From: Affinirhizobium lemnae
GTDB taxonomy: Bacteria; Pseudomonadota; Alphaproteobacteria; Rhizobiales; Rhizobiaceae
Assembly: GCF_022968395.1 (NCBI RefSeq)
Contig: NZ_JALJQZ010000013.1
Coordinates: 1-64,000, forward strand
DNA length: 64,000 nt
Direction: 5' to 3'
The position numbers and the translations under genes were made by a program. Every line of letters begins with the position of its first letter. The first letter of the stretch is position 1. Below are positions 45,300 through 53,750 of the stretch, piece after piece. A model generated the notes under the pieces. That model did not search any database and was not told the DNA's origin. It saw only the letters and a list, made by a program, of their open reading frames with translations.

Positions 45300-45599
45300 A
45301 TGCGTTCAGAATTTGTAAACAGCCCGAAGCCAGACGAAACAGCAGCCGCAGTTTTGCAATGGCTGGCCAATGAGCCGGACATGCTGGGTCGCTTTCTGGC
45401 GCTTTCCGGCGTCCAGCCTATGCAATTGCGCAGTGCACTGAACGATCCCGGCTTCCTGGCAGGCCTCCTCGACTTCGTCATATCGCATGAACCCACGCTC
45501 CTCGAATTCTGCAAGGTCTCGGAATGGAAGCCAGAGGATGTCGTTGCCGCTTGGCGACATTACTCCGGACCAGAACTTGAATCGGGGCACTACGAATGA
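45300..45599 (+). CDS. DUF3572 family protein
   Basis: 99 residues from ATG 45300; a TTG at 45270 would add ten residues and neither start has a strong ribosome-binding site. The helical protein (DETAAAVLQWLANEPDMLGR, then FLALSGVQPMQLRSAL and VISHEPTLLEFCKVSEWKPE) matches DUF3572, an alphaproteobacterial family of unknown function often encoded beside divK. Its stop overlaps the ATG of the next gene (ATGA). Confidence 0.85.
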   Translation: MRSEFVNSPKPDETAAAVLQWLANEPDMLGRFLALSGVQPMQLRSALNDPGFLAGLLDFVISHEPTLLEFCKVSEWKPEDVVAAWRHYSGPELESGHYE

Positions 45600-46240
45600 G
45601 CGAAATCGTTGACATCGACCATCTGCGTCTCAGCGACCGTCCGCTTGTCGTTTGCGATGTCGATGATGTTGTGCTCGAATTCTTGTCTCCTTTCGAAGGC
45701 TTCATCGGCAGCCTGGGTCATCGTCTCGTTCCCCGCTCCTACCGTCTGCATGGCAATATTCTCTCCACGCTGGACGATCGTCCTATCGCTGACGATGATG
45801 TTACGCAGTTGATCCAGGATTTCTTCGCCGCGCAGGAAGCTTGGCAACGGCCCTTTGGCGATGCGGTAAAGACCTTGAAGCGGCTAGCCGCGGAGGCCGA
45901 CGTTGTCTTTCTCACAGCCATGCCGCCGCGCTATACGCATATGCGCAGGCGCCTGCTGGATAGCATCGATCTCACCTACCCTCTGCTCGCAACGGAGAGC
46001 CCAAAAGGCCCTGTTCTTCGCCAGATACACGGCACCCGAGATCTACCTGTCGCGTTCATCGATGACATGGCTCACAATCATCATTCCGTTGCCACCGCGG
46101 TTCCCGAGTGTCTGCTGGTTCATCTCATGCCGCAATCAGAGATGCATAACCACGCGCCTAAACCAGCCCCCACGGTGCTTTCTGCGCAGAACTGGTCGGA
46201 TGTCGAGCGCTTCCTTCTGGCTCACTTCGCTCAGCGTTGA
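45596..46240 (+). CDS. HAD-like hydrolase
   Basis: 214 residues. The start of motif I is visible as PLVVCDVDDVVLEFL (DVD: nucleophile and acid Asp), motif II as VVFLTAMPP (Thr), and motif III/IV as VAFIDDMAHNH (the acidic pair). This makes a haloacid-dehalogenase-type phosphatase likely, though the motifs are variant. Substrate unknown. Coupled by a 4-nt overlap to the DUF3572 gene, divergent from divK. Confidence 0.78.
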   Translation: MSEIVDIDHLRLSDRPLVVCDVDDVVLEFLSPFEGFIGSLGHRLVPRSYRLHGNILSTLDDRPIADDDVTQLIQDFFAAQEAWQRPFGDAVKTLKRLAAEADVVFLTAMPPRYTHMRRRLLDSIDLTYPLLATESPKGPVLRQIHGTRDLPVAFIDDMAHNHHSVATAVPECLLVHLMPQSEMHNHAPKPAPTVLSAQNWSDVERFLLAHFAQR

Positions 46241-46373
46241 GGCCAGGTCTCTGATATCCTGCTTGATAGGAAACATGACGGCGCCAGAATCTGGCATCTG
46301 CTCGCATATACTCAAACCTTCATTAAGCTCCGTGGCGTAATGTATCTTTTTGATATTGCGTATGAGGTATGTC

Positions 46374-47597
46374 ATGGTTGGACGCGCGGCGCTCGCGCTC
46401 GCCATTCTTCCGAGCCTTGCGGGTTTCAGCTTCGCGGCAGAGGATGGACGAACGATTAAGATCATTGTGTCCAGGGCAAAGCAGAGCCTGACCGTATATG
46501 ATGATGGCAAGATAATCGCGACCTCGAAGGTTTCTACAGGTAAGCCCGGCCACGATACGCCAACAGGTATTTTCTCGATCCTGGAGAAACGAAAATACCA
46601 CGAGTCCAATATCTACTCCAATGCGCCTATGCCCTGGATGCAGCGCCTGACATGGTCAGGTATCGCCCTCCATGAAGGCAAGGTGCCGAACTACCCGGCA
46701 TCGCATGGCTGTGTGCGGCTGCCTTCCGGCTTCGCCAAAACCCTCTTCTCCATGACCGAGCGTGGGGCGCATGTCATCATCGCCGATGAAGATGTGGCAC
46801 CAATCGTGGTAAAGCACTCGTTTCTATTCCAGCCGACAACCGACGTGCAGATCCTTTCAGATGTGCCTTTGCGTCCTTCCAGTAAGACAACCGGCCCCGT
46901 CGAACTGGCAATGAACAATCCTGACCGGTCGCTGCTAATACCCAAACCAGAACGTCTGGTCCGGACTCCGGAGGAGTCCCAACCGCTTCGAATATTGATT
47001 ACGCGTCGAGGCGACCGCGAACTCGTTGCAGATGTTCAGGCGATGCTCACCGACCTCGGCTTTGACGCAGGGGTACCGGATGGCTTTGCAGGCGAAATGA
47101 CGCGCAGTGCAATAGCTGGCTTCAAACGGTGGAAGAACCTGCCCTCAAAAGGCACGCTGATATCGAAAGAGATGCTGGCAGTCCTATATGCAGTGGCTGG
47201 TCGCGAACCCGCTCCGCAAGGCCAGCTCTACATCCGCCAAGGCTTCAAAGAAGTGCTCTCGACACCGGTTGCCATACGGCACCCGGAGCGCGAGCTTGGA
47301 ACATACCTCTATACCGTAGCCGATATCGATCCGAAGAACGGTCAAGCCGTCTGGCAGGCGATCGGCCTCCGAAACGAGCTCAGCGACGGCGCGCGCAAAA
47401 GGCTGGGCATTGCCCCGGAAGGCTCCGTGCTTGAAGCAACGGGCCAGAGCGTTCTGGATCGTATCGAGATACCAACGCAGATCCGTACCCAGATCAATGA
47501 TATGCTCACCGAGGGCACATCAATCACCATTACAGACAACGGTGTTAGCACCGAGACCGCACCCCAGGGAACCGACTTCATTACACTGACGCGCTGA
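46374..47597 (+). CDS. L,D-transpeptidase (YkuD) with peptidoglycan-binding domain
   Basis: 407 residues from ATG 46374, preceded by ATGAGG seven bases upstream; earlier in-frame starts lie at 46350-46362. A signal peptide (MVGRAALALAILPSLAGFSF, cleaved near AA) is followed by a YkuD domain: RAKQSLTVYDDGK, STGKPGHDTPTGIFSI, and the catalytic SHGCVRLPSG with Cys113. A PG-binding type domain follows (VQAMLTDLGFDAGVPDGFAG) and an extended C-terminus. It would make 3-3 crosslinks or attach proteins to peptidoglycan. L,D-transpeptidases are prominent in Rhizobiales, in which polar growth is common. Confidence 0.92.
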   Translation: MVGRAALALAILPSLAGFSFAAEDGRTIKIIVSRAKQSLTVYDDGKIIATSKVSTGKPGHDTPTGIFSILEKRKYHESNIYSNAPMPWMQRLTWSGIALHEGKVPNYPASHGCVRLPSGFAKTLFSMTERGAHVIIADEDVAPIVVKHSFLFQPTTDVQILSDVPLRPSSKTTGPVELAMNNPDRSLLIPKPERLVRTPEESQPLRILITRRGDRELVADVQAMLTDLGFDAGVPDGFAGEMTRSAIAGFKRWKNLPSKGTLISKEMLAVLYAVAGREPAPQGQLYIRQGFKEVLSTPVAIRHPERELGTYLYTVADIDPKNGQAVWQAIGLRNELSDGARKRLGIAPEGSVLEATGQSVLDRIEIPTQIRTQINDMLTEGTSITITDNGVSTETAPQGTDFITLTR

Positions 47598-47686
47598 CGC
47601 CGTCTCTGAGCCACTGACAATGTAGCTGCTTCTCCAGCGGCGCTTTCACAGAAGGATCTGTGTCAGCGTTTCTCGACGCATGGGCT

Positions 47687-47791
47687 AAAGCGTGTCGCGA
47701 TCTTTCAGATTCGCTCCTGACGCTTTAGATCTTTGCATTATCGCATGTCGTTATCGCAAAACCGCTACACACTTTTGCGCGACATGCTTTA
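47687..47791. repeat. RIME-like 105-bp intergenic repeat, copy B
   Basis: AAAGCGTGTCGC to ATGCTTTA, same length as the copies at 21251 and 56168. Its last three bases include the dnaE stop codon (TAA, 47789-47791 on the minus strand), so the repeat abuts and terminates the dnaE reading frame. It fills most of the 191-nt gap between the convergent L,D-transpeptidase and dnaE. Confidence 0.85.
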
Positions 47792-50700
47792 AACGACGAG
47801 TTCGACGTCCAAGACACCCGGTGCAGTTTTAAGTGCCGCGGCAATTTCCGGGGAGATGCGATATTTCTCCGTCAGTTCGACCTCGATTTCCCGCTTGCCA
47901 TCGTCCTTGACGACCACAAAGGAAACAAGCCCGTCTCCTCTCGCATTCAGGTGCTTCACGATCGATCTCAGTGGACTTGAGTCCTTGACGTAGACGCGAA
48001 GCGCCTTCTGCATCTGGATCGACATCTCCTCCAGCGACTGAACCGTCTGGATGCGCAGCCCGATCCCTTCCGGTCGCTCATCCGCCTGCACCGTAATGAC
48101 CAGCGATTTTCCCGGCTCCAGCAGATCGCGATACTGGTTCAAGGCTTCGGAAAACAGCACAGCTTCGAACTGACCAGTTGCATCGGAAAAGGTGACGATC
48201 CCCATCTTGTTGCCAGTACGTGTCTTGCGTTCCTGCCGCGCGGTGACCGTGCCTGCAAGCCTGCCAGCCCCTGCCCCGGCTTTCACAGCAGCGGAGAACT
48301 CCGCGAAATTTTGAACGCGCATTTTTGCCAGCACCTGCGCGTAGGTATCCAGCGGATGTGCAGATAGATAAAATCCTAGCACCTGATATTCGCGCAGCAG
48401 CTTTTCAGACGCTGTCCAAGGGTCAAACGCGGGTAGAATGAGCTTCTCCGGCCCTGCGGCAGAGGAAGCGCCGAACATATCATGTTGTCCGCTGGTTTTG
48501 CCTTCCGCCGCCCGCTGCGCATAGCCAATGATCCGGTCCAAACCGCCGACAAGCTCTGCACGATCCTTGCCGAAACAATCAAACGCCCCAGCGAAGATCA
48601 GGCTTTCGAGAACGCGTCGATTGACCTGCTTGGGATCGATGCGCAGGCAGAAATCTTCCAGGCTGCTGAACGGCTTCTCACCACGTACCGCGACGATGTG
48701 TTCAACAGCGGCCTCGCCGACACCCTTGATCGCAGCCAGCGAGTAAAAGATGCAATTGTCACCCGTCTCGAACATGCGGAACGAGGTCTGAATGGACGGC
48801 GGAACAACCTTGATACCGAGGCGCTGAGCATCCTGTCGGAAATCATTCAGCTTCTCCGTATTGGCCATATCGTAGGTCATGGATGCGGCGAGAAACTCGA
48901 CCGGATAATGAGCCTTCATATATGCCGTTTGATAGGAGACGATGGCATAGGCGGCAGCGTGCGACTTGTTGAAGCCGTAGTTCGCGAACTTGGCCAGAAG
49001 ATCGAAAATAAGATCTGCCTGCGGTTTGGAAACCTCGTTCTTGATGGCGCCCTGAACAAAGCGTTCGCGCTGCTTGTCCATTTCCTCCTTGATCTTCTTG
49101 CCCATCGCGCGGCGTAGAAGATCGGCCTCTCCAAGCGAGTAACCGGACAGAACCTGAGCGATCTGCATGACCTGCTCCTGGTAGACGATAACGCCTTGCG
49201 TTTCCTTCAGCAGGAAGTCGATCTTGGGGTGGATGGATTCGATTTCTTCTTCGCCATGTTTACGCGCATTGTAGACCGGAATGTTTTCCATCGGTCCCGG
49301 TCGGTAAAGCGCCACCAGAGCAATGATATCTTCGATACAGTCCGGTCGCATACCCAGCAGTGCCTTGCGCATGCCGACACTTTCCACCTGGAACACGCCG
49401 ATGGTTTCGCCGCGCGACAGCATGTCGTAAGTCTTCTTGTCATCGAGCGGAATTGTGGCCAGATCGACATGGATGTTGCGTTTGGCGACGAAATCCACGG
49501 CAGTCTTCAGGACGGTCAGTGTCTTCAAGCCAAGGAAGTCGAACTTTACGAGTCCGGCCTGCTCCACCCATTTCATGTTGAACTGGGTGACCGGCATGTC
49601 CGAACGTGGATCGCGATACATCGGCACGAGTTTCGAAAGCGGCCTGTCGCCGATCACGATACCCGCGGCATGCGTCGACGCATGGCGATAGAGGCCTTCG
49701 ATCTTCTGCGCGATATCCAGCAGCCGACCAACGACCGGCTCCTTCTCAGCCTCTTCCCTCAGGCGCGGCTCTTCCTCAATGGCCTTGGAAAGCGGCGTCG
49801 GATTGGCTGGATTGTTGGGCACCAGCTTGCAGATCTTGTCGACCTGACCGTACGGCATCTCGAGAACACGCCCGACATCGCGCAGTGCGGCGCGCGCTTG
49901 AAGCGAACCGAACGTGATGATCTGCGCCACCTGCTCGCGGCCATACTTCTGCTGGACGTAGCGAATGACCTCTTCGCGTCGATCCTGACAGAAATCGATA
50001 TCGAAGTCGGGCATTGAAACGCGCTCCGGATTGAGGAAGCGCTCGAAAAGCAGCGAAAACCGGAGTGGGTCCACGTCCGTGATGGTCAGCGCATAGGCAA
50101 CCAGCGAACCTGCACCCGAGCCTCGGCCCGGGCCGACCGGGATGTCATGTTGCTTTGCCCATTTGATGAAGTCAGAAACGATCAGGAAATACCCTGGGAA
50201 CTTCATCCTCTCGATAACCGACAGTTCAAAATCGAGGCGTTCGCGATAATCCCGTTCCGTATAACCGGCAGCCATTCCGAGCGCCGCAATGCGTCCTTCT
50301 AGTCCCTCCACGGACTGGCGACGCAGTTCTGCCGCCTCTGCGCGCTCCGCCTCCTCCGCATCACTGGCACCGCCGGTAAAGCGAGGAAGGATGGGCTTTC
50401 TCGTTTTCAGAACGAAAGAGCAGCGACGGGCAATCTCGATCGTATTTTTAAGCGCTTCGGGAAGATCCGCAAACAAGGCCTGCATTTCAGCACGGCTCTT
50501 CAGGCAGTGGTCCGGCGTCAGGCGGAAGCGCGTGTCATCGGAGACAATGGCGTTATGGGCGACCGCCATTAGCGCATCGTGTGCATCGTACTCGGCCTTG
50601 GACGGGAAGAACGCCTCGTTGGTCGCGACCAGCGGAAGATCATGGGCGTAAGCAAGGTCCACCAGCTTTCGCTCATGCAGCCTGCTATATCCCGTATGTC

Positions 50701-51286
50701 GCTGCAACTCGACATAGAGCCTGTCGCCGAACACTGACTTCAACCGGAGCAATCGTTGTTCAGCCTGGGAAACGTGCCCTTCCTTCAGCAGTGGGTCTAT
50801 GGGTCCGGAACTGAAACCGGTCAGCGCAATGATACCGTCCGCGCCGCCCTCTTCGAGCCATGACATCCGGATGTGAACGGCATGCCCCCCTTCACCACCA
50901 AGATAGGCGCGGCTGACGAGGTCGACCAGCCGCTCATAGCCAACAGCATTGGCCGCCAGCAGTACGATTGATGGAAGCTTGACGAAGCCTCCGTTACCAA
51001 CCCGCTTTTCGTCGCCCTGATCTTCCATATCGATGGACATCTGGCAGCCGATGATAGGTTGGATTCCGTCACCAGTAGCCTTCTCGGCAAACTCGAGCGC
51101 CACAAAAAGGTTGTTCGTGTCGGTGATCGCGATCGCGGGCTGATTGTCCGCGCTCGCTTTGGCCAGAATTTTCTTGAGCGGCAGGGCCCCCTCCAGCAGA
51201 GAGTAAGCCGAATGCACACGCAGATGAACAAAACCTGGTGATACCGCCGTTTCTGCTGTCGCCGTTTCGTGAACCTGATCTGCCAT
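47789..51286 (-). CDS. dnaE: DNA polymerase III alpha subunit (replicative)
   Basis: 1165 residues, normal DnaE1 size. Domains in order: N-terminal PHP (FVHLRVHSAYSLLEGALPLK, AIAITDTNNLF), polymerase palm with the catalytic aspartates in MPDFDIDFCQDRREEVIRYV, fingers (PGPMENIPVYNARKHG, YGFNKSHAAAYAIVSYQTAY), HhH region, and OB domain (LAGTVTARQERKTRTGNKMG). It synthesises the bulk of the chromosome with the beta clamp and epsilon. The stop codon lies inside a RIME-like repeat. A possible LexA-controlled microprotein gene lies 105 nt upstream on the same strand, so partial co-transcription with it is possible. Confidence 0.96.
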   Translation of the reverse strand: MADQVHETATAETAVSPGFVHLRVHSAYSLLEGALPLKKILAKASADNQPAIAITDTNNLFVALEFAEKATGDGIQPIIGCQMSIDMEDQGDEKRVGNGGFVKLPSIVLLAANAVGYERLVDLVSRAYLGGEGGHAVHIRMSWLEEGGADGIIALTGFSSGPIDPLLKEGHVSQAEQRLLRLKSVFGDRLYVELQRHTGYSRLHERKLVDLAYAHDLPLVATNEAFFPSKAEYDAHDALMAVAHNAIVSDDTRFRLTPDHCLKSRAEMQALFADLPEALKNTIEIARRCSFVLKTRKPILPRFTGGASDAEEAERAEAAELRRQSVEGLEGRIAALGMAAGYTERDYRERLDFELSVIERMKFPGYFLIVSDFIKWAKQHDIPVGPGRGSGAGSLVAYALTITDVDPLRFSLLFERFLNPERVSMPDFDIDFCQDRREEVIRYVQQKYGREQVAQIITFGSLQARAALRDVGRVLEMPYGQVDKICKLVPNNPANPTPLSKAIEEEPRLREEAEKEPVVGRLLDIAQKIEGLYRHASTHAAGIVIGDRPLSKLVPMYRDPRSDMPVTQFNMKWVEQAGLVKFDFLGLKTLTVLKTAVDFVAKRNIHVDLATIPLDDKKTYDMLSRGETIGVFQVESVGMRKALLGMRPDCIEDIIALVALYRPGPMENIPVYNARKHGEEEIESIHPKIDFLLKETQGVIVYQEQVMQIAQVLSGYSLGEADLLRRAMGKKIKEEMDKQRERFVQGAIKNEVSKPQADLIFDLLAKFANYGFNKSHAAAYAIVSYQTAYMKAHYPVEFLAASMTYDMANTEKLNDFRQDAQRLGIKVVPPSIQTSFRMFETGDNCIFYSLAAIKGVGEAAVEHIVAVRGEKPFSSLEDFCLRIDPKQVNRRVLESLIFAGAFDCFGKDRAELVGGLDRIIGYAQRAAEGKTSGQHDMFGASSAAGPEKLILPAFDPWTASEKLLREYQVLGFYLSAHPLDTYAQVLAKMRVQNFAEFSAAVKAGAGAGRLAGTVTARQERKTRTGNKMGIVTFSDATGQFEAVLFSEALNQYRDLLEPGKSLVITVQADERPEGIGLRIQTVQSLEEMSIQMQKALRVYVKDSSPLRSIVKHLNARGDGLVSFVVVKDDGKREIEVELTEKYRISPEIAAALKTAPGVLDVELVV

Positions 51287-51391
51287 TTACCTGCCGTTCT
51301 GCCTCAAAGAGTCTCCTCCCAATTGTCGACGGAACGGTCGCCAAAGTCCAGCAATGGGATGACCAATCAACCGGAAAACGGCGTTCGATCT

Positions 51392-51478
51392 TTACATGGA
51401 CAAGACAATGACGCAGAGGCTGGCGAGAAAGGTCATCATAGAAGCAAATGCAGCAACATCCCGGAGCAAGTCAGTCAT
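51392..51478 (-). CDS. Candidate SOS-regulated membrane microprotein (28 residues)
   Basis: A 28-codon frame, ATG 51478 to TAA 51392, encodes MTDLLRDVAAFASMMTFLAS followed by LCVIVLSM. It is a single predicted membrane helix (about residues 8-27) with charged residues only at the N-terminus. The ribosome-binding site AAGGGAGAG lies 5 nt upstream of the ATG. The promoter TTGACG, 17 bases, CAAATT is interrupted by a LexA-type box, with a second box just upstream. It stands between dnaE and lolD. The layout resembles Caulobacter SidA, a 29-residue SOS-induced division inhibitor; no sequence homology is claimed. Confidence 0.55.
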   Translation of the reverse strand: MTDLLRDVAAFASMMTFLASLCVIVLSM

Positions 51479-51510
51479 CACGCTCTCCCTTTCCGTTATG
51501 TTTTTAATTT

Positions 51511-51525
51511 GTTCTTTTTTTGTTC
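51511..51525. promoter_or_regulatory. LexA-type operator 1
   Basis: GTTCTTTTTTTGTTC is an exact GTTC-N7-GTTC, the alphaproteobacterial LexA box. It lies 33 nt upstream of the microprotein start and inside the 17-bp spacer of the probable TTGACG...CAAATT promoter on the minus strand, where a repressor would block polymerase. Confidence 0.62.
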
Positions 51526-51540
51526 CTTCGTCAATAAGAA

Positions 51541-51555
51541 GAACATTCGCAGAAC
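51541..51555. promoter_or_regulatory. LexA-type operator 2
   Basis: GAACATTCGCAGAAC is GAAC-N7-GAAC, i.e. GTTC-N7-GTTC on the minus strand. It is in the opposite orientation to operator 1, with centres 30 bp apart, nearly three helical turns, which fits cooperative or looped LexA binding. Confidence 0.58.
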
Positions 51556-51585
51556 GCTTTTAATGAATAAATTATGAGGAGCGCG

Positions 51586-51693
51586 ATGGGCTGCCCGCCC
51601 GATCATGACCCGGAGGTAGCCACATGCGGAGGGAGCGTCCGACTATTCCGTCTAACGTGGCAGGCAGGTTGGGTAACGGCAAAAATCAGGTGA
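51586..51693 (+). CDS. Possible 35-residue ORF divergent from the microprotein gene
   Basis: ATG 51586 to TGA 51691-51693, preceded by GAGGAG at a 4-nt spacing. The product starts MGCPPDHDPEVATCGGSVRL and is not obviously membrane-bound. No family is recognised. It reads away from the LexA boxes, so it could be the other half of a divergent SOS unit. It may equally be chance sequence. Confidence 0.25.
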   Translation: MGCPPDHDPEVATCGGSVRLFRLTWQAGWVTAKIR

Positions 51694-51700
51694 GCACCTG
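51681..51700 (-). terminator. Short terminator-like hairpin after lolD
   Basis: CAGG and CCTG pair around a 6-nt loop (outer CAGGTG/CACCTG palindrome at 51687-51700), followed on the minus strand by A and TTTTT. It begins 9 nt after the lolD stop. The stem is short, so efficiency is doubtful. Confidence 0.45.
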
Positions 51701-51708
51701 GAAACCGA

Positions 51709-52392
51709 TCAAAACTCGCGAATCTTACCGCCTTCAATGGTGACGCGCCGATCCATCCTGCCTGCAAGTTCGTGATTGTGCGTTGCGATCAAGGCAGCAA
51801 GACCGGACTGACGCACGAGCGCTTCCAAGGCATCGAAGACATAGGAAGCCGTTTCCGGATCAAGGTTTCCGGTCGGCTCATCTGCAAGCAGGATCAATGG
51901 TGCATTGGCAACAGCGCGCGCAATCGCCACACGCTGCTGCTCACCTCCGGACAACTCTGCGGGCCGATGATCGGCGCGGTGGCCGATTCGCATATAGTCC
52001 AGCAACTGCGCGGCCCTTTCCTTGGCTTCCTTCCGGGAAAGCCCAGAAATCAACTGCGGCATCATGATGTTTTCAAGCGCTGAGAATTCCGGAAGAAGAT
52101 GATGAAACTGATAGACGAATCCTATGTCGCCGCGGCGAATGGCCGTGCGCCTGTCGTCCGGCAATCCGCCACACGCTTCCCCGTTGATGTATATCTCGCC
52201 TCCATCCGGATGTTCGAGAAGGCCTGCCAGATGCAGCAATGTCGACTTACCGGTTCCAGACGGTGCGACAAGTGCCACGATCTCTCCAGCACGCAATTCG
52301 AAATCTGCATTTTTGAGGATCGAGAGAACTTGCTCGCCCTGACCGTATTGACGGTCCACCGCGGCAAGCTTGAGAACGGTCTTTCGCGCCAT
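51709..52392 (-). CDS. lolD: Lipoprotein-releasing ABC transporter ATP-binding protein
   Basis: 227 residues. ABC ATPase with Walker [10 protein letters not shown] ([20 protein letters not shown]), Q-loop [20 protein letters not shown], signature [20 protein letters not shown] and Walker [12 protein letters not shown]. It powers release of lipoproteins from the inner membrane to LolA. It follows lolC by 9 nt. Confidence 0.96.
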   Translation of the reverse strand: MARKTVLKLAAVDRQYGQGEQVLSILKNADFELRAGEIVALVAPSGTGKSTLLHLAGLLEHPDGGEIYINGEACGGLPDDRRTAIRRGDIGFVYQFHHLLPEFSALENIMMPQLISGLSRKEAKERAAQLLDYMRIGHRADHRPAELSGGEQQRVAIARAVANAPLILLADEPTGNLDPETASYVFDALEALVRQSGLAALIATHNHELAGRMDRRVTIEGGKIREF

Positions 52393-52401
52393 GTTCCGAT
52401 C

Positions 52402-53709
52402 CTATTCGTAACGCAATGCCTGAACCGGATCGAGCCGTGAGGCGCGCCAGGCGGGGAATATGGTGGCAAGGAAAGACAGAAAGAGTGCCATGATAACCAC
52501 AGACAGGGTTTCACTGAAGCTCATTTCTGCTGGCAACTGGCTAAGGAAATAGAGCTGCGGATCGAACAGGACCGTGCCCGATACCCAGGAAAAGAACTGC
52601 CGGATCGACTCAATATTCAGACACACCACGACGCCCAGAATGACGCCCGCGATCGTGCCGACGATGCCGATCGCAGCACCCGTCATAAAGAAGATGCGCA
52701 TCACCGCACCTGAGCTGGCGCCCATCGTCCGCAGGATGGCAATATCGCGTCCCTTGTCCTTCACCAGCATGATCAGGCCCGAAATGATATTGAGCGCAGC
52801 GACCAAGACGATGAGTGTCAGGATCATGAACATGACGTTTCGTTCCACCTGCAGTGCCGAAAAGAATGTCTGGTTGCGTTGGCGCCAGTCGGTCAGAAAC
52901 ACTTGCCGCCCTGCGGCTTCTTCGATCTTTGGTCGAAGCTCATCAACCTTGTCCGGGTCCTGCAGGAAAAGCTCGATCGACTGCACGATACCGTCAGCAT
53001 TGAAGTAGGCCTGCGCTTCGGCCAAAGGCATGTAGATAATGGAAGCGTCGTACTCCGACATGCCGATCTCGAAGACGCCAGAAACACGGTATGATTTGAC
53101 GCGCGGCGTCATCCCCATAGGCGTTACGTCACCCTCGGGGGAAACGAGCGTAATTCGTTCACCGGCAGAGATGCCCAAGGACGCTGCCAGTCTCGAGCCA
53201 ACGAGAACTCCGTCTCCTGTTGCAAATCCTGTCAGATCGCCAGAGCGAATATTGGTCGCGACCTCTTTCAGCTTTTCGAGATCTTCCGTTCGAATGCCGC
53301 GAACGAGGGCTCCCGAACCTGCCCCCTGCCGGCCCGAGGCCAAGGTTTGACCCTCCACAAGTGGCAGGGCCATAGTGATGCCGGATACGCCCGCAAATTT
53401 CTGCGCCAGCTGCGCATAGTCGGTTAGAGGCTTGTCTACCGGTTGAACAATAATGTGCCCGTTAATGCCCAGAATGCGAGAGATCAGCTCGGTGCGGAAC
53501 CCGTTCATCACAGCCATGACGATGATGAGAGTCGCGACGCCGAGCATGATGCCGACGAAGGAAAAACCCGCAATGACTGATATGACAGTTTCCTTGCGCC
53601 GAGAACGGAGGTAGCGCCATGCAACCATGCGCTCGAAGGCCGAAAAAGGTCCAGCAAATGGAGTAACGTCTTGCTGTTGCACTGCTTTGTTAGCCTCGGC
53701 CTTCGCCAT
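52402..53709 (-). CDS. lolC: Lipoprotein-releasing system permease LolC/LolE family
   Basis: 435 residues with four membrane segments. The N-terminal part (FERMVAWRYLRSRRKETVIS, VIAGFSFVGIMLGVATLIIV) and the FtsX-like C-terminal membrane region flank a large periplasmic domain (about 68-290). The mid part GINGHIIVQPVD is typical for LolC/E. Alphaproteobacteria generally carry one such permease that forms a homodimer with LolD. It starts at ATG 53709 with GGAGAAATC upstream and follows proS by about 41 nt. Confidence 0.92.
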   Translation of the reverse strand: MAKAEANKAVQQQDVTPFAGPFSAFERMVAWRYLRSRRKETVISVIAGFSFVGIMLGVATLIIVMAVMNGFRTELISRILGINGHIIVQPVDKPLTDYAQLAQKFAGVSGITMALPLVEGQTLASGRQGAGSGALVRGIRTEDLEKLKEVATNIRSGDLTGFATGDGVLVGSRLAASLGISAGERITLVSPEGDVTPMGMTPRVKSYRVSGVFEIGMSEYDASIIYMPLAEAQAYFNADGIVQSIELFLQDPDKVDELRPKIEEAAGRQVFLTDWRQRNQTFFSALQVERNVMFMILTLIVLVAALNIISGLIMLVKDKGRDIAILRTMGASSGAVMRIFFMTGAAIGIVGTIAGVILGVVVCLNIESIRQFFSWVSGTVLFDPQLYFLSQLPAEMSFSETLSVVIMALFLSFLATIFPAWRASRLDPVQALRYE

Positions 53710-53750
53710 GATTTCTCCTGCCCCTGAGACCGTCTGCCTGAAGTTGCGGT

